Shown one piece after another: positions 8,755 to 17,825 of a stretch of DNA of 35,767 nucleotides. Each line of letters opens with the position of its first letter. The first letter of the stretch is position 1. A program made the position numbers and the translations under genes. This stretch comes from Beijerinckiaceae bacterium (GTDB lineage: Bacteria; Pseudomonadota; Alphaproteobacteria; Rhizobiales; Beijerinckiaceae): NCBI GenBank assembly GCA_025459195.1, contig JALORF010000039.1, positions 1 through 35,767 of the forward strand, given 5' to 3'. The notes beneath the pieces are model-generated. The model did not search any database. It worked only from the letters and a program-made list of their open reading frames with translations, and was not told where the DNA came from.

Positions 8755-9373
8755 TCTGATCGAGGCGCTTGCGCGGGATCCGGTGCCGGCGCTGCCATCC
8801 GTGCCACGCCTTCTGCTCAGGGCCTTTGCGCTCGGCCTGCCGGTCTCGCTCGTGCTGTTCGCGGCAACTATCGGCGTGCGCAAGGACCTGTTGCCGGCCC
8901 TGGCCGAGGGCTGGTTCGGCATCAAGCTGCTGCTGGTCGGGCTGATCGCGGTCGCGGGCTGGCAATTGACGGGCAGCCGCTCACGGCCGGGCGGCAGCGT
9001 TCCGCTGACGGGTGTGCTGGCGGCAGGCCTGGCCATGCTGACAGCCATTGCACTCGATCTGCGCATCGAGGGTGTGGCGGACTGGTCCGAACGGCTGATC
9101 GGCGACAATGCCGTGAAATGCATGCTGCTGATTCCGCTGCTGTCACTGGCCCCGCTGGCAGGTCTGCTGCATGCCCTGCAAGACGCCGCGCCCGTCAGGC
9201 GCGGAGAGGCCGGTGCGGCGGCAGGCCTTCTGGCCGGTGCGCTCGGTGCGCTGCTCTACGGTCTGCACTGCACCGACGATTCGCCCCTGTTCCTCGGCGT
9301 CTGGTATCTGGCCTCCATCGGGCTGATGATGCTGGTCGGTGCATTCGCGGGCCGCAAGCTGCTGCGCTGGTGA
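8738..9373 (+). CDS. NrsF-family (DUF1109) membrane anti-sigma factor
   Basis: About six hydrophobic segments, directly downstream of and overlapping the ECF sigma gene. Two Cys residues at 128 and 178 (KCMLLIPLLSLAPLAGLL; LLYGLHCTDDSPLFLGVWY) match the conserved Cys pair of the NrsF family. Confidence 0.85.
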   Translation: MMRTDDLIEALARDPVPALPSVPRLLLRAFALGLPVSLVLFAATIGVRKDLLPALAEGWFGIKLLLVGLIAVAGWQLTGSRSRPGGSVPLTGVLAAGLAMLTAIALDLRIEGVADWSERLIGDNAVKCMLLIPLLSLAPLAGLLHALQDAAPVRRGEAGAAAGLLAGALGALLYGLHCTDDSPLFLGVWYLASIGLMMLVGAFAGRKLLRW

Positions 9374-9410
9374 AGCGCAGCCTTGCGCTGCCGAACGGCC
9401 GCAACCCCGT

Positions 9411-12400
9411 TCAGCGGATCGCCCGGACCACGCCCCCGCGCCTGAGCCGCGACAACTGTGCCGCGGCCAGCATCATGGCATCTTCCGCCGGCACGGGCCG
9501 CCCCAGCAGATAGCCCTGCAACTCATGGCAACCGAGCCCGGTCAGCGCTTCAAGCTGGCTCTGCGTCTCGACGCCCTCCGCCGTGATCTGGATGCCCAGC
9601 CGTGTGCCCATGTCGACGATGGCGCGGATGATGGCATCGTTGCGACGGTCGGCAATGCCGCGCACGAAGGAGCGGTCGATCTTGATGCGGTCGAAGCGGT
9701 GACGGTTGAGATAGCTCAGCGATGACCAGCCCGTGCCGAAATCATCGAGGGCCACAGTGACACCGGCACCCTGGAGCTTGTGCAGCACGGTCAGCGCTGT
9801 CTGGTTGTCGTCGAGCAGGACCGATTCCGTCACCTCGATCTCCAGCCGTTCCGGCGCGATCCGGTGACGTGTCAGGGCCCCGCTGACAAGGGCCGCAAAA
9901 TCCGGGTGGCGGAGCTGCACCACCGAGGCATTGATCGCGATGCGGCAGGCCACCGGCCAGGTGGCGGCCTGGCGCAACGCCTCGTCCAGAACCCACGCCC
10001 CGATCGGCACGATCATGCCGGTTTCTTCCGCGATCGGGATGAAATCGGCGGGCGACATCAGCCCGTGCTCGGGATGCCGCCAGCGGATCAGGGCCTCGAA
10101 GCCGGAATGGACCAGCCCCTTGGCCTGATAGACCGGCTGGAAATGCAGTTCGAACTCGCGGTTATCCACCGCCGAGCGCAGGCCGATGTCGATGGTCTGC
10201 CTGAGCCTGACCTGTTCATCGAGCACCAGGCTGTAGCGCCGGTAGGCATTCCGGCCATCGCGCTTGGCCTGATACATGGCGAGATCGGCGCGCCGGATCA
10301 CGGCCTCGGCAGAGGTCTCGGCGGCCTCCGGTGCGGCCACGCCGATGCTGGCGCCGACATTGGCGATCTGCCCGCTGGCCAGCATGATCGGATGATTGAC
10401 ACTGGCGATGATCTGCACGGCAAGCTGCTCGCAGCGCGTGCCGGCGCGGCCCTCCGCTGCCAGAATGATGAACTCATCACCCCCGATGCGGGCCAGCACG
10501 TCTTCCTCGCCGATGATGCGGCGCAGGCGAGCGGCCACCTCGCACACCACCTCGTCGCCCGCCGCATGGCCATGGCTGTCATTGACGGCCTTGAAGCGAT
10601 CCAGATCGACATAGATGACGGAATGGGTGCCTGCACTGTCCTGTGAAAGCCGCATCTGGACGATCTCGCAGAAGGCCCGGCGGTTCGGCAGCCCGGTCAG
10701 GGCGTCGGACCGCGCCTGCCGTTCCAGCGCCGCCTGCGAGGTGACGCGCTCGGTCACATCTGCCACCATGCCTTCGACATAGATCGGCTCGCCGTTGTCG
10801 TCGCGCACCAGCCAGGCGGTTTCGGAAATCCAGATGGTCTGTTCCGAACGCAAGGTGCGCACTTCCGACACGAAGTCGGTGATCAGCCCGTCGCGGAGCA
10901 GAAGTTCGTGCCGTTCCTGCTGGCGGCGGGGATCGACACGCCAGTTCGCGTTGCCGGCATTGTTGGCATCCAGAAGCGCCTGTTCGCTGGCATAGCCGCG
11001 CATGGCCACCAGAGCCGGATTGGCCCGGACAAGGTGCCCATCCAGGGTCTTGCGGTAGATGCCGACGATGCTGTGGTCGAACAGTTTGCGGTAGTCGGCC
11101 TCCAGCGAGGTGCGCTCGGTCACGTCGCGGATGTTGGCGACGATGTGCGGCTCGGCTCCGGGAACATCGACCAGCGAGAATGCGCCCTCGACCCAGATGT
11201 AGCTGCCATCCTTGCGCTTCAGCCGATGCACGATCAATGTCTGCGGCGTCGCGGCAGAAAGCTGCGACGTGGCCTTGTAGAGCGGACCCAGATCCTCCGG
11301 ATGCACCCATTCGCGCATCGGGACGGCAAGTGCCTCATCCGGCGTGTAGCCGGTCAGCTTCAACACGGCCGGCGAGAAATAGCTGCGTCGCCCGTCATTG
11401 TGGCCGAGAATGATGACGTCGCTGCTGTTGTCGGCCAGCAGCCGGAACCGGGCCTCGCTGTCGCGCGTCTTCTGTTCGGCCTCGACCGCCTCGGTGATGT
11501 CGAAGGCAATCGACACGAAGGCGATGATCTCACCATCGTCATTGCGCTGCGGCACCACGGTCTCGTCGAGCCAGTAGTAGCTGCCGGACTTGGTGCGGTT
11601 GCAGATGCGGGAGCGCCAGGTATGCCCGGCGCTCAACGTCTCCCGGATACTGCGGAAGAAGGCAGGCGGGTGCTTGTCGGAATCGAGAAGATCGCCGACA
11701 TCCCGGCCCAGAGCCTCCTGGCGCGCATAGCCTGTGGTCTGGCAGAACAGGTCGTTCACGAACAGCAACGTGCCGGACGGATCGACGACATTGACGATGG
11801 AATGCTCGTCGAGCGCGGCCTTGTAGGCCCCCAGTTCCGACAGCACGCTGCGGGCATGGGCCAGCGCATCGCGCAATTGCTGGGTCAGCTCCTCGCGCCG
11901 GGTGACATCGCGCGCCGTGCCGCGATAGCCCCTGAACCGGCCCGCCCCGTCGAAGACCGGACGTCCGCTGACCTCGATCCACATGTCGCCACCAACACGG
12001 TCGGCTGTCTGGTAGACAAAGTTGGTGATCGCCTCGTGGCGCTCAAGGCTCTCCTTGTGCGCTTTCCAGACCGGATCGCGCTCGACATCGGCGCCGGCAA
12101 AGCCCCAGCGTGTGAAACCAATCGGAGCACGCATCACAGACTGCTGGGGCATGTGCCAGTGCGTGAACACGAAGCTCTCGTCCTGCTCCCAGATCCAGTC
12201 CGAGGAGGAATCCAGAAAATCCTGGAGCCGCGCGCGTTCCTGATCGAGTTCCGCGCGGGTGGCGATCAGCCCGGTCTGGTCGATCGAGATGCCGACTGCC
12301 CCGTTTCCACCCGCTCCGATGGCGAGTGGCCTGATGAATGTCTCCACACTGCGTGTCTCGCCGTCCTGCTGAAGCACATCGACGTAACGCACGTCTTCGC

Positions 12401-12728
12401 CGGCCAGCGCCCTGGCATGGGCAGAGCGCCAGACATCGCTGACCTCGTCACTGCAATCCTGCGCCGACTGGTCCAGCAGCGCTCCAAACAGCGCACGATC
12501 ATGGGCATTCTGGAAGATGTAGCGGCCATCGGGACCGATGATGAAGATCGAATGCGGCAGGGCATCGACCGCCGCCGCAAGCAAGCCGGTGCCAGGCCCT
12601 TGTCCGGCAGCCGCTTTGGCGGACGGCACGCCGGCGCCATCCTTGCTCACCGAAGACAGGGCCTCGGCTGGCGCGTCGGCAGCACAAGCTGCGCTGGTGT
12701 CGTCAAGGGGCGTCGGGCGCATGCGCAA
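9411..12728 (-). CDS. Multi-PAS GGDEF-EAL protein (bifunctional diguanylate cyclase/phosphodiesterase)
   Basis: Several PAS/PAC segments, then DALTGLPNRRAFCE...VIYVDLDRFKAVNDSHGHAAGDEVV...LARIGGDEFIILA, then FELHFQPVYQ...FEALIRWRHPEHG...VALDDFGTGWSSLSYLNRHRFDRIKIDRSFV...AEGVET. Confidence 0.95.
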   Translation of the reverse strand: MRMRPTPLDDTSAACAADAPAEALSSVSKDGAGVPSAKAAAGQGPGTGLLAAAVDALPHSIFIIGPDGRYIFQNAHDRALFGALLDQSAQDCSDEVSDVWRSAHARALAGEDVRYVDVLQQDGETRSVETFIRPLAIGAGGNGAVGISIDQTGLIATRAELDQERARLQDFLDSSSDWIWEQDESFVFTHWHMPQQSVMRAPIGFTRWGFAGADVERDPVWKAHKESLERHEAITNFVYQTADRVGGDMWIEVSGRPVFDGAGRFRGYRGTARDVTRREELTQQLRDALAHARSVLSELGAYKAALDEHSIVNVVDPSGTLLFVNDLFCQTTGYARQEALGRDVGDLLDSDKHPPAFFRSIRETLSAGHTWRSRICNRTKSGSYYWLDETVVPQRNDDGEIIAFVSIAFDITEAVEAEQKTRDSEARFRLLADNSSDVIILGHNDGRRSYFSPAVLKLTGYTPDEALAVPMREWVHPEDLGPLYKATSQLSAATPQTLIVHRLKRKDGSYIWVEGAFSLVDVPGAEPHIVANIRDVTERTSLEADYRKLFDHSIVGIYRKTLDGHLVRANPALVAMRGYASEQALLDANNAGNANWRVDPRRQQERHELLLRDGLITDFVSEVRTLRSEQTIWISETAWLVRDDNGEPIYVEGMVADVTERVTSQAALERQARSDALTGLPNRRAFCEIVQMRLSQDSAGTHSVIYVDLDRFKAVNDSHGHAAGDEVVCEVAARLRRIIGEEDVLARIGGDEFIILAAEGRAGTRCEQLAVQIIASVNHPIMLASGQIANVGASIGVAAPEAAETSAEAVIRRADLAMYQAKRDGRNAYRRYSLVLDEQVRLRQTIDIGLRSAVDNREFELHFQPVYQAKGLVHSGFEALIRWRHPEHGLMSPADFIPIAEETGMIVPIGAWVLDEALRQAATWPVACRIAINASVVQLRHPDFAALVSGALTRHRIAPERLEIEVTESVLLDDNQTALTVLHKLQGAGVTVALDDFGTGWSSLSYLNRHRFDRIKIDRSFVRGIADRRNDAIIRAIVDMGTRLGIQITAEGVETQSQLEALTGLGCHELQGYLLGRPVPAEDAMMLAAAQLSRLRRGGVVRAIR

Positions 12729-12801
12729 AATCCAAACAGACCGGCACAGAATTGCGCAGCGTGGTTAAGGATCCCTCTCTTGACCGGCTCATGGGAACGA
12801 T

Positions 12802-13866
12802 TTGCCGCAGCAATGGTTGCATGCAGCCAGCCCGCCATGGCATGGCCACCCGATGCCATCGCCCCTTGCCCCCGACACCATGTCCACGCTCGATGTGCCG
12901 CCTGATGCGGCCGGCATGCGGCTGGACCGCTGGCTGGCCCAGTCCCTGCCGGCGTTCAGCCGCAGCCGGCTCCAGGGTCTGATCGTGGCCGGAGAGGTCC
13001 GGCTCGATGGCCAGGTGGTCGACGATTGCGGCCACAGGCTCAAGCCGGGCCAGCGCATCGACCTTGTGGTGCCGCCGCCCGTGGCCGCAGAACCGGTGGG
13101 GCAAGCGATCCCGCTGGTGATCGTGCATGAGGATGCCGACCTGATCGTGATCGACAAACCCGCCGGCCTTGTGGTTCATCCGGCAGCGGGCCACGAGGAC
13201 GGCACGCTCGTCAACGCGCTGATCGCCCATTGCGGCGAGAGCCTGTCCGGCATCGGCGGTGTCCGGCGTCCGGGCATCGTGCATCGCCTCGACAAGGATA
13301 CGAGCGGGCTGATCGTGGTCGCCAAGAACGACCATGCCCATCAGGAACTGAGCGCCCAGTTCGCCGACCATGGCCGCACCGGCCCGCTCGAGCGCGCCTA
13401 TCTCGCCATCGTCTGGGGCATGCCACGCCGCCCGCACGGCAGCATCGACGCGCCGCTCGACCGCTCCAGCCGCAACCGCGAGAAGATGGCCGTCGTGCCC
13501 GAGGGGCGCGGCCGCCACGCCATCACCCACTATGAGTTGCTGGAAACCTACCCGATCGGCAGCACGACGCCGGTTGCCAGCCTCGTGCGCTGCACGCTGG
13601 AAACAGGGCGGACCCACCAGATCAGGGTTCACATGGCCCATATCGGCCATCCGCTTCTCGGCGACCGGGTCTATGGCTCGGGCTTCGTCACCAAGGCAGC
13701 GCGGCTGCCCGAAGCGCCGCGCCAGGCCCTCGCAGCCCTGGACCGGCAGGCGCTGCATGCCACCTTGCTGGGCTTTGCCCATCCGACATCAGGAGAAACG
13801 CTGAGTTTCACGGCTGATCCGCCTGATGATTTTGCGAAACTGCAAGATAGCCTCGCAAAACTTTGA
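12802..13866 (+). CDS. rluD: RluA/RluD-family 23S rRNA pseudouridine synthase
   Basis: N-terminal S4-like domain (GMRLDRWLAQSLPAFSRSRLQGLIVAGEVRLDGQ), IVHRLDKDTSGLIVVAKND, ETGRTHQIRVHMAHIGHPLLGDRVYG. Start could be 12853 or 12883 (MSTLDVPPD). Confidence 0.88.
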   Translation: MPQQWLHAASPPWHGHPMPSPLAPDTMSTLDVPPDAAGMRLDRWLAQSLPAFSRSRLQGLIVAGEVRLDGQVVDDCGHRLKPGQRIDLVVPPPVAAEPVGQAIPLVIVHEDADLIVIDKPAGLVVHPAAGHEDGTLVNALIAHCGESLSGIGGVRRPGIVHRLDKDTSGLIVVAKNDHAHQELSAQFADHGRTGPLERAYLAIVWGMPRRPHGSIDAPLDRSSRNREKMAVVPEGRGRHAITHYELLETYPIGSTTPVASLVRCTLETGRTHQIRVHMAHIGHPLLGDRVYGSGFVTKAARLPEAPRQALAALDRQALHATLLGFAHPTSGETLSFTADPPDDFAKLQDSLAKL

Positions 13867-13991
13867 TGAGACTGAGCGCGTTTGCCTATTTTCGGCCATG
13901 GTTTGCCGCACTATAACCGCCACAGCGAAGGGCCCGATGGTGGGCGTCGCTGAAAGCCCGCCTTTGATGGGGGCTGGACAAGGAGGATGGC

Positions 13992-14900
13992 ATGGCCACC
14001 GGTTTTCTGCCGATCATGGCCGCCGAGGGCGGTCTTTCGCGGTATCTCGACGAGATCCGCAAGTTTCCCATGCTCAAGCCCGACGAGGAATACATGCTCG
14101 CCAAGCGCTGGCGCGAGCATGATGACCGCGACGCGGCCCACAAGCTCGTCACCTCGCATTTGCGCCTCGTGGCCAAGATCGCCATGGGCTATCGCGGCTA
14201 TGGCCTGCCGATCGGCGAGGTCGTGTCGGAGGGCAATGTCGGCCTGATGCAGGCGGTCAAGCGTTTCGAACCGGAAAAAGGCTTCCGCCTTGCCACCTAT
14301 GCGATGTGGTGGATCAAGGCCTCGATCCAGGAATACATCCTGCGCTCGTGGTCGCTGGTGAAGATGGGCACCACTGCCAACCAGAAGAAGCTGTTCTTCA
14401 ACCTGCGCAAGGCCAAGAGCAAGATTTCCGCACTGGACGAGGGCGATCTGCGCCCCGATCAGGTGCAGCAGATCGCCACCCGCCTCGGCGTGCCCGAGCA
14501 GGATGTGATCGACATGAATCGCCGCCTGGGCGGGGACGCCTCGCTCAACGCGCCGCTGCGCGAGGAGGGCGAGGGCGAATGGCAGGATTGGCTGGTCGAC
14601 GACCAGTCGGATCAGGAGGTCCGTCTGGTCGAGAGCCAGGAGAGCGACAACCGGCTGGCCGCCCTGCGCGATGCGCTCGGTGTGCTCAATCCGCGCGAGC
14701 GCCGCATCTTCGAGGCGCGCCGTCTCACCGATGATCCGATCACCCTTGAGGACCTGTCTGACGAGTTTGGCGTCTCGCGCGAGCGTGTCCGCCAGATCGA
14801 GGTGCGCGCCTTTGAGAAGGTCCAGGAAGCGGTGAAGATCGCGCTGGTCAAGCGCGAAACCCTGCCCGCCATGCCGCGGATTGCCCGCACCGCCGCCTGA
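13992..14900 (+). CDS. rpoH: RNA polymerase heat-shock sigma factor sigma-32
   Basis: RYLDEIRKFPMLKPDEEYMLAKRWREHDDRDAAHKLVTSHLRLVAKIAMGYRGYGLPIGEVVSEGNVGLMQAVKRFEPEKGFRLATYAMWWIKASIQEYILRSWSLVKMGTTANQKKLFFNLRK (RpoH box) ... FGVSRERVRQIEVRAFEKVQ. Confidence 0.96.
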   Translation: MATGFLPIMAAEGGLSRYLDEIRKFPMLKPDEEYMLAKRWREHDDRDAAHKLVTSHLRLVAKIAMGYRGYGLPIGEVVSEGNVGLMQAVKRFEPEKGFRLATYAMWWIKASIQEYILRSWSLVKMGTTANQKKLFFNLRKAKSKISALDEGDLRPDQVQQIATRLGVPEQDVIDMNRRLGGDASLNAPLREEGEGEWQDWLVDDQSDQEVRLVESQESDNRLAALRDALGVLNPRERRIFEARRLTDDPITLEDLSDEFGVSRERVRQIEVRAFEKVQEAVKIALVKRETLPAMPRIARTAA

Positions 14901-14931
14901 GCGGCAACCCCTGAAGCGCTGTTCGCCCGAT

Positions 14932-14949
14932 CACGGCCTCCGGGCCGTG
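14932..14949. terminator. Hairpin between convergent rpoH and the - strand membrane-protein gene; possible bidirectional terminator
   Basis: CACGGCC-tccg-GGCCGTG perfect 7-bp stem; no obvious T-tract. Confidence 0.4.
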
Positions 14950-14971
14950 GTCAGCGGTGGGCTGCGCGGGC

Positions 14972-16321
14972 TCAGCGCCAACTCTCGAAGCCCTCGGCAA
15001 TGCGCAGGTCGCCCGAAGGCCCCTTCTCGAAGGCAATGATGCCGCGCCGGCCGGAGGCGAAGCGCACCGGGATGTCGATCCAGTTGCGGGTGCGGATCAG
15101 ATCGAGGTTGCGCTCGACCTCGACGGGCACGCGCGACAGCGCTGACACGAACAGGTTTTCCCCAAGCGCGTTGGTGATGGCCGAGAGCGGCGCGCCGCGC
15201 TCGTTCTCCTCGGTCTTGAATTGCGGCACGCCCGCCTCGCGCACCGCACCATTGCCATCATCCGTGACACGCTGGAACCGCATCCCGAGGATGTGGGAGG
15301 CGGGAAAGGCCGCATCGGTGTTGCGCCGGATCGTGAACACCAGGTTGAGCCCGGCCTCCGCGATCTCGATGTCGGCACGGATCACGGTTTCCAGCGGTTG
15401 GCCCTGCCCGGGATTCTGCGCCTCGACCCGCCAGGCCACGCGGCCAACCAGCGCGCGCGGCGGCTGTGTCGCTTCCGGCGGCTCGATGTAGAGCACGGCG
15501 CGCTGGGCGACAGCGATGTCCCCGCGCGGCGGCTGTCCCGCAGCACTCTGCCCGGACGGCGCTGGCGGCGGCACCTGCTGCGATGGCGCGCCGGCACGCT
15601 CGTTGATCTTGGGCCCGCCCGCGACGGGAGCGGGCTGCTGCTGGCCACCCTGGGGCACCTGCACGATGGGTTGCGGCTGGCGGTTCACGTAGTAGGCCGT
15701 GGCCGCGATGGCCGCGATGCCAAGGCCAATGCCACCAACCACGATCAACTGGCGCAAGCGCGGCCGCGATGACACCGGCGCTGCGGCAATGTCGAGGCGC
15801 GGCCTGTCGGATGGCGGCGGCACGTCTGGAGCCACCGGCAAGTCAGGGCGCTCGGCCTCCTGCCGGTCGGCGGCGGCCTGGACCGCACTGGCCGTGTCAT
15901 ACGGCTCGGCCGGCATCTCGTCACGCAGCGGCGCGAACATCGGGGCCGCCGACGCCGTCGGGGTAGGCGACACCAGGGGCGGTGCCACGGGCGGCGGCAG
16001 GGGTGCCGGTGGAGCGGCCGGCGCAGGTGTCGGCGCGACGGCCGGTATTGCTGGCGCAGGCATCACAGCAGTTGGTGGTGCTGGCGCGGCAGCCGGCTCC
16101 GGCGTCTCCTGAGGCTGATAGTCGCGTTCGATCCGGGCGATCACATCGTCGAGCGCCATGCGCTGGCGCATGATGTCAGCTTCCGAGATCGGCGGATCGA
16201 CATTCCGCAACTGCGCGACAAGCACCTGCTTTGCCCGGTCATAGACCGCGCGCCGCGCCTCCGGTGTCTGCTCTTGCAAGCCTGCGATGGCTCTCGAAAG
16301 AACCGGGTAGAAATCCGCCAT
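14972..16321 (-). CDS. Hypothetical single-TM protein with a long Pro/Ala-rich linker
   Basis: MADFYPVLSRAIAGLQEQTPEARRAVYDRAKQVLVAQLRNVDPPISEADIMRQRMALDDVIARIERDY..., Pro/Ala-rich region, TM segment (LIVVGGIGLGIAAIAATAYYV), globular C-terminus. Adjacent to purA. Confidence 0.8.
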   Translation of the reverse strand: MADFYPVLSRAIAGLQEQTPEARRAVYDRAKQVLVAQLRNVDPPISEADIMRQRMALDDVIARIERDYQPQETPEPAAAPAPPTAVMPAPAIPAVAPTPAPAAPPAPLPPPVAPPLVSPTPTASAAPMFAPLRDEMPAEPYDTASAVQAAADRQEAERPDLPVAPDVPPPSDRPRLDIAAAPVSSRPRLRQLIVVGGIGLGIAAIAATAYYVNRQPQPIVQVPQGGQQQPAPVAGGPKINERAGAPSQQVPPPAPSGQSAAGQPPRGDIAVAQRAVLYIEPPEATQPPRALVGRVAWRVEAQNPGQGQPLETVIRADIEIAEAGLNLVFTIRRNTDAAFPASHILGMRFQRVTDDGNGAVREAGVPQFKTEENERGAPLSAITNALGENLFVSALSRVPVEVERNLDLIRTRNWIDIPVRFASGRRGIIAFEKGPSGDLRIAEGFESWR

Positions 16322-16353
16322 GGTCGTGGTTTGTCCCGAGACAGGCCCTTGCG

Positions 16354-17646
16354 TCAACCCTCGAACGGATTGCGCACAAGAATGGTGTCATCACGCTCGG
16401 GCGATGTCGAGAGCACGGCAACCGGCGCGCCGATCAGTTCCTCGATGCGGCGCACATACTTGATGGCCTGTGCCGGCAATTCGCCCCAGCTTCGTGCGCC
16501 GGCGGTCGAGCCGCTCCAGCCTTCGATGGTCTCGTAGACCGGCCGGACCCGCGCCTGTGCCGCCTGCCCTGCGGGCAGGGTTTCGATCTGGCGGCCATCA
16601 AGCTCATAGGCGACGCAGACCTTGATGGTCTCGAAGCCGTCCAGAATGTCGAGTTTCGTCAGCGCGATGCCGTCAATGCCGGAGGTCTTCACCGTCTGCC
16701 GCACGAGGCAGGCATCGAACCAGCCGCAGCGCCGCTTGCGCCCGGTGACGACGCCGAACTCCTTGCCCTTCGAGCCGATCAGTTCGCCGATCTCGTCGTC
16801 GAGTTCGGTCGGGAACGGCCCCTCGCCCACACGGGTCGTGTAGGCCTTGGCGATGCCAAGCACATAGCCGACCGATCCGGGCCCGAGGCCCGATCCGGTG
16901 GCCGCCTGACCGGCCACGATGTTGGACGATGTGACGAATGGGTAGGTGCCGTGGTCGACGTCAAGCAACGCGCCTTGCGCGCCTTCAAACAGGATGCGCT
17001 TGCCGGCGCGCCGTTCGCTGTCGAGCAGAGACCAGACCGTATCGGCATACGGCAGGATCTTCGGCGCGATGGCCTTCAACTCCGCCAGCAGCGCAGCCCC
17101 GTCGGCCTCGGCAATGCCAAGCCCGCGCCTCAGCGCGTTGTGGTGGGCCAGCAGCCGCTCGATCTTGGCTTCGAGCAGCGCATCGTCCTCAAGGTCGATC
17201 ACCCGGATCGCCCGGCGGCCAACCTTGTCCTCATAGGCCGGCCCGATGCCACGCTTGGTGGTGCCGATCTTGAGACCGGAATTCGAGGTTTCGCGGAAAT
17301 GGTCGAGTTCGCGGTGCAGCGGCAGGATCAGGGTGGCATTGTCGGCAATCCGCAGGTTGTCACGGCTGATGGCGACACCCTGGGCTTGCAGCTTGGCGAT
17401 CTCCTCGACCAGATGCCAGGGATCGACCACGACCCCGTTGCCGATCACCGAGAGCTTGCCGGGCCGCACGATACCGGAGGGCAGCAGCGACAGCTTGTAG
17501 ACAACCCCGTCGATGACCAGCGTGTGGCCGGCATTGTGGCCGCCCTGGAAACGCACCACGACATCGGCCTGGCTGGACAGCCAGTCCACCAGCTTGCCCT
17601 TGCCCTCGTCGCCCCACTGGGCTCCCACAACGACCACGTTCGCCAT
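16354..17646 (-). CDS. purA: Adenylosuccinate synthetase
   Basis: [44 protein letters not shown]...[21 protein letters not shown]...[24 protein letters not shown]. Confidence 0.98.
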   Translation of the reverse strand: MANVVVVGAQWGDEGKGKLVDWLSSQADVVVRFQGGHNAGHTLVIDGVVYKLSLLPSGIVRPGKLSVIGNGVVVDPWHLVEEIAKLQAQGVAISRDNLRIADNATLILPLHRELDHFRETSNSGLKIGTTKRGIGPAYEDKVGRRAIRVIDLEDDALLEAKIERLLAHHNALRRGLGIAEADGAALLAELKAIAPKILPYADTVWSLLDSERRAGKRILFEGAQGALLDVDHGTYPFVTSSNIVAGQAATGSGLGPGSVGYVLGIAKAYTTRVGEGPFPTELDDEIGELIGSKGKEFGVVTGRKRRCGWFDACLVRQTVKTSGIDGIALTKLDILDGFETIKVCVAYELDGRQIETLPAGQAAQARVRPVYETIEGWSGSTAGARSWGELPAQAIKYVRRIEELIGAPVAVLSTSPERDDTILVRNPFEG

Positions 17647-17701
17647 CGCGCACCGCCTTCAGAGTGCCCTCAAGCGCCGCATTGGCACGTCGGGCATCAA
17701 C

Positions 17702-17728
17702 AAAAAGCCCCGGCGCAAGGCCAGGGCT
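17702..17728 (-). terminator. Rho-independent terminator downstream of the DUF4139 gene
   Basis: Reverse strand: AGCCCTGGC-cttgc-GCCGGGGCT followed by TTTTTG. Confidence 0.75.
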
Positions 17729-17825
17729 TCGGGATCATCCTTGCAGTCCCTCATGATCCAGCAAAGGCGCAAGGTCAAGGAAAACCCGACCGGCAGCGGT
17801 GCCCGGCGCGCGCACGCAGGCTGAC

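Noticed and set aside
10908-12905. 665-aa ORF on the + strand
   Set aside because: Antisense shadow of the PAS-GGDEF-EAL gene.
13863-13925. Possible sigma-70/sigma-32 promoter elements (TTGATG...TATTTT, ...TATAAC) upstream of rpoH
   Set aside because: Matches are weak and spacers are ambiguous; not supportable without TSS data.
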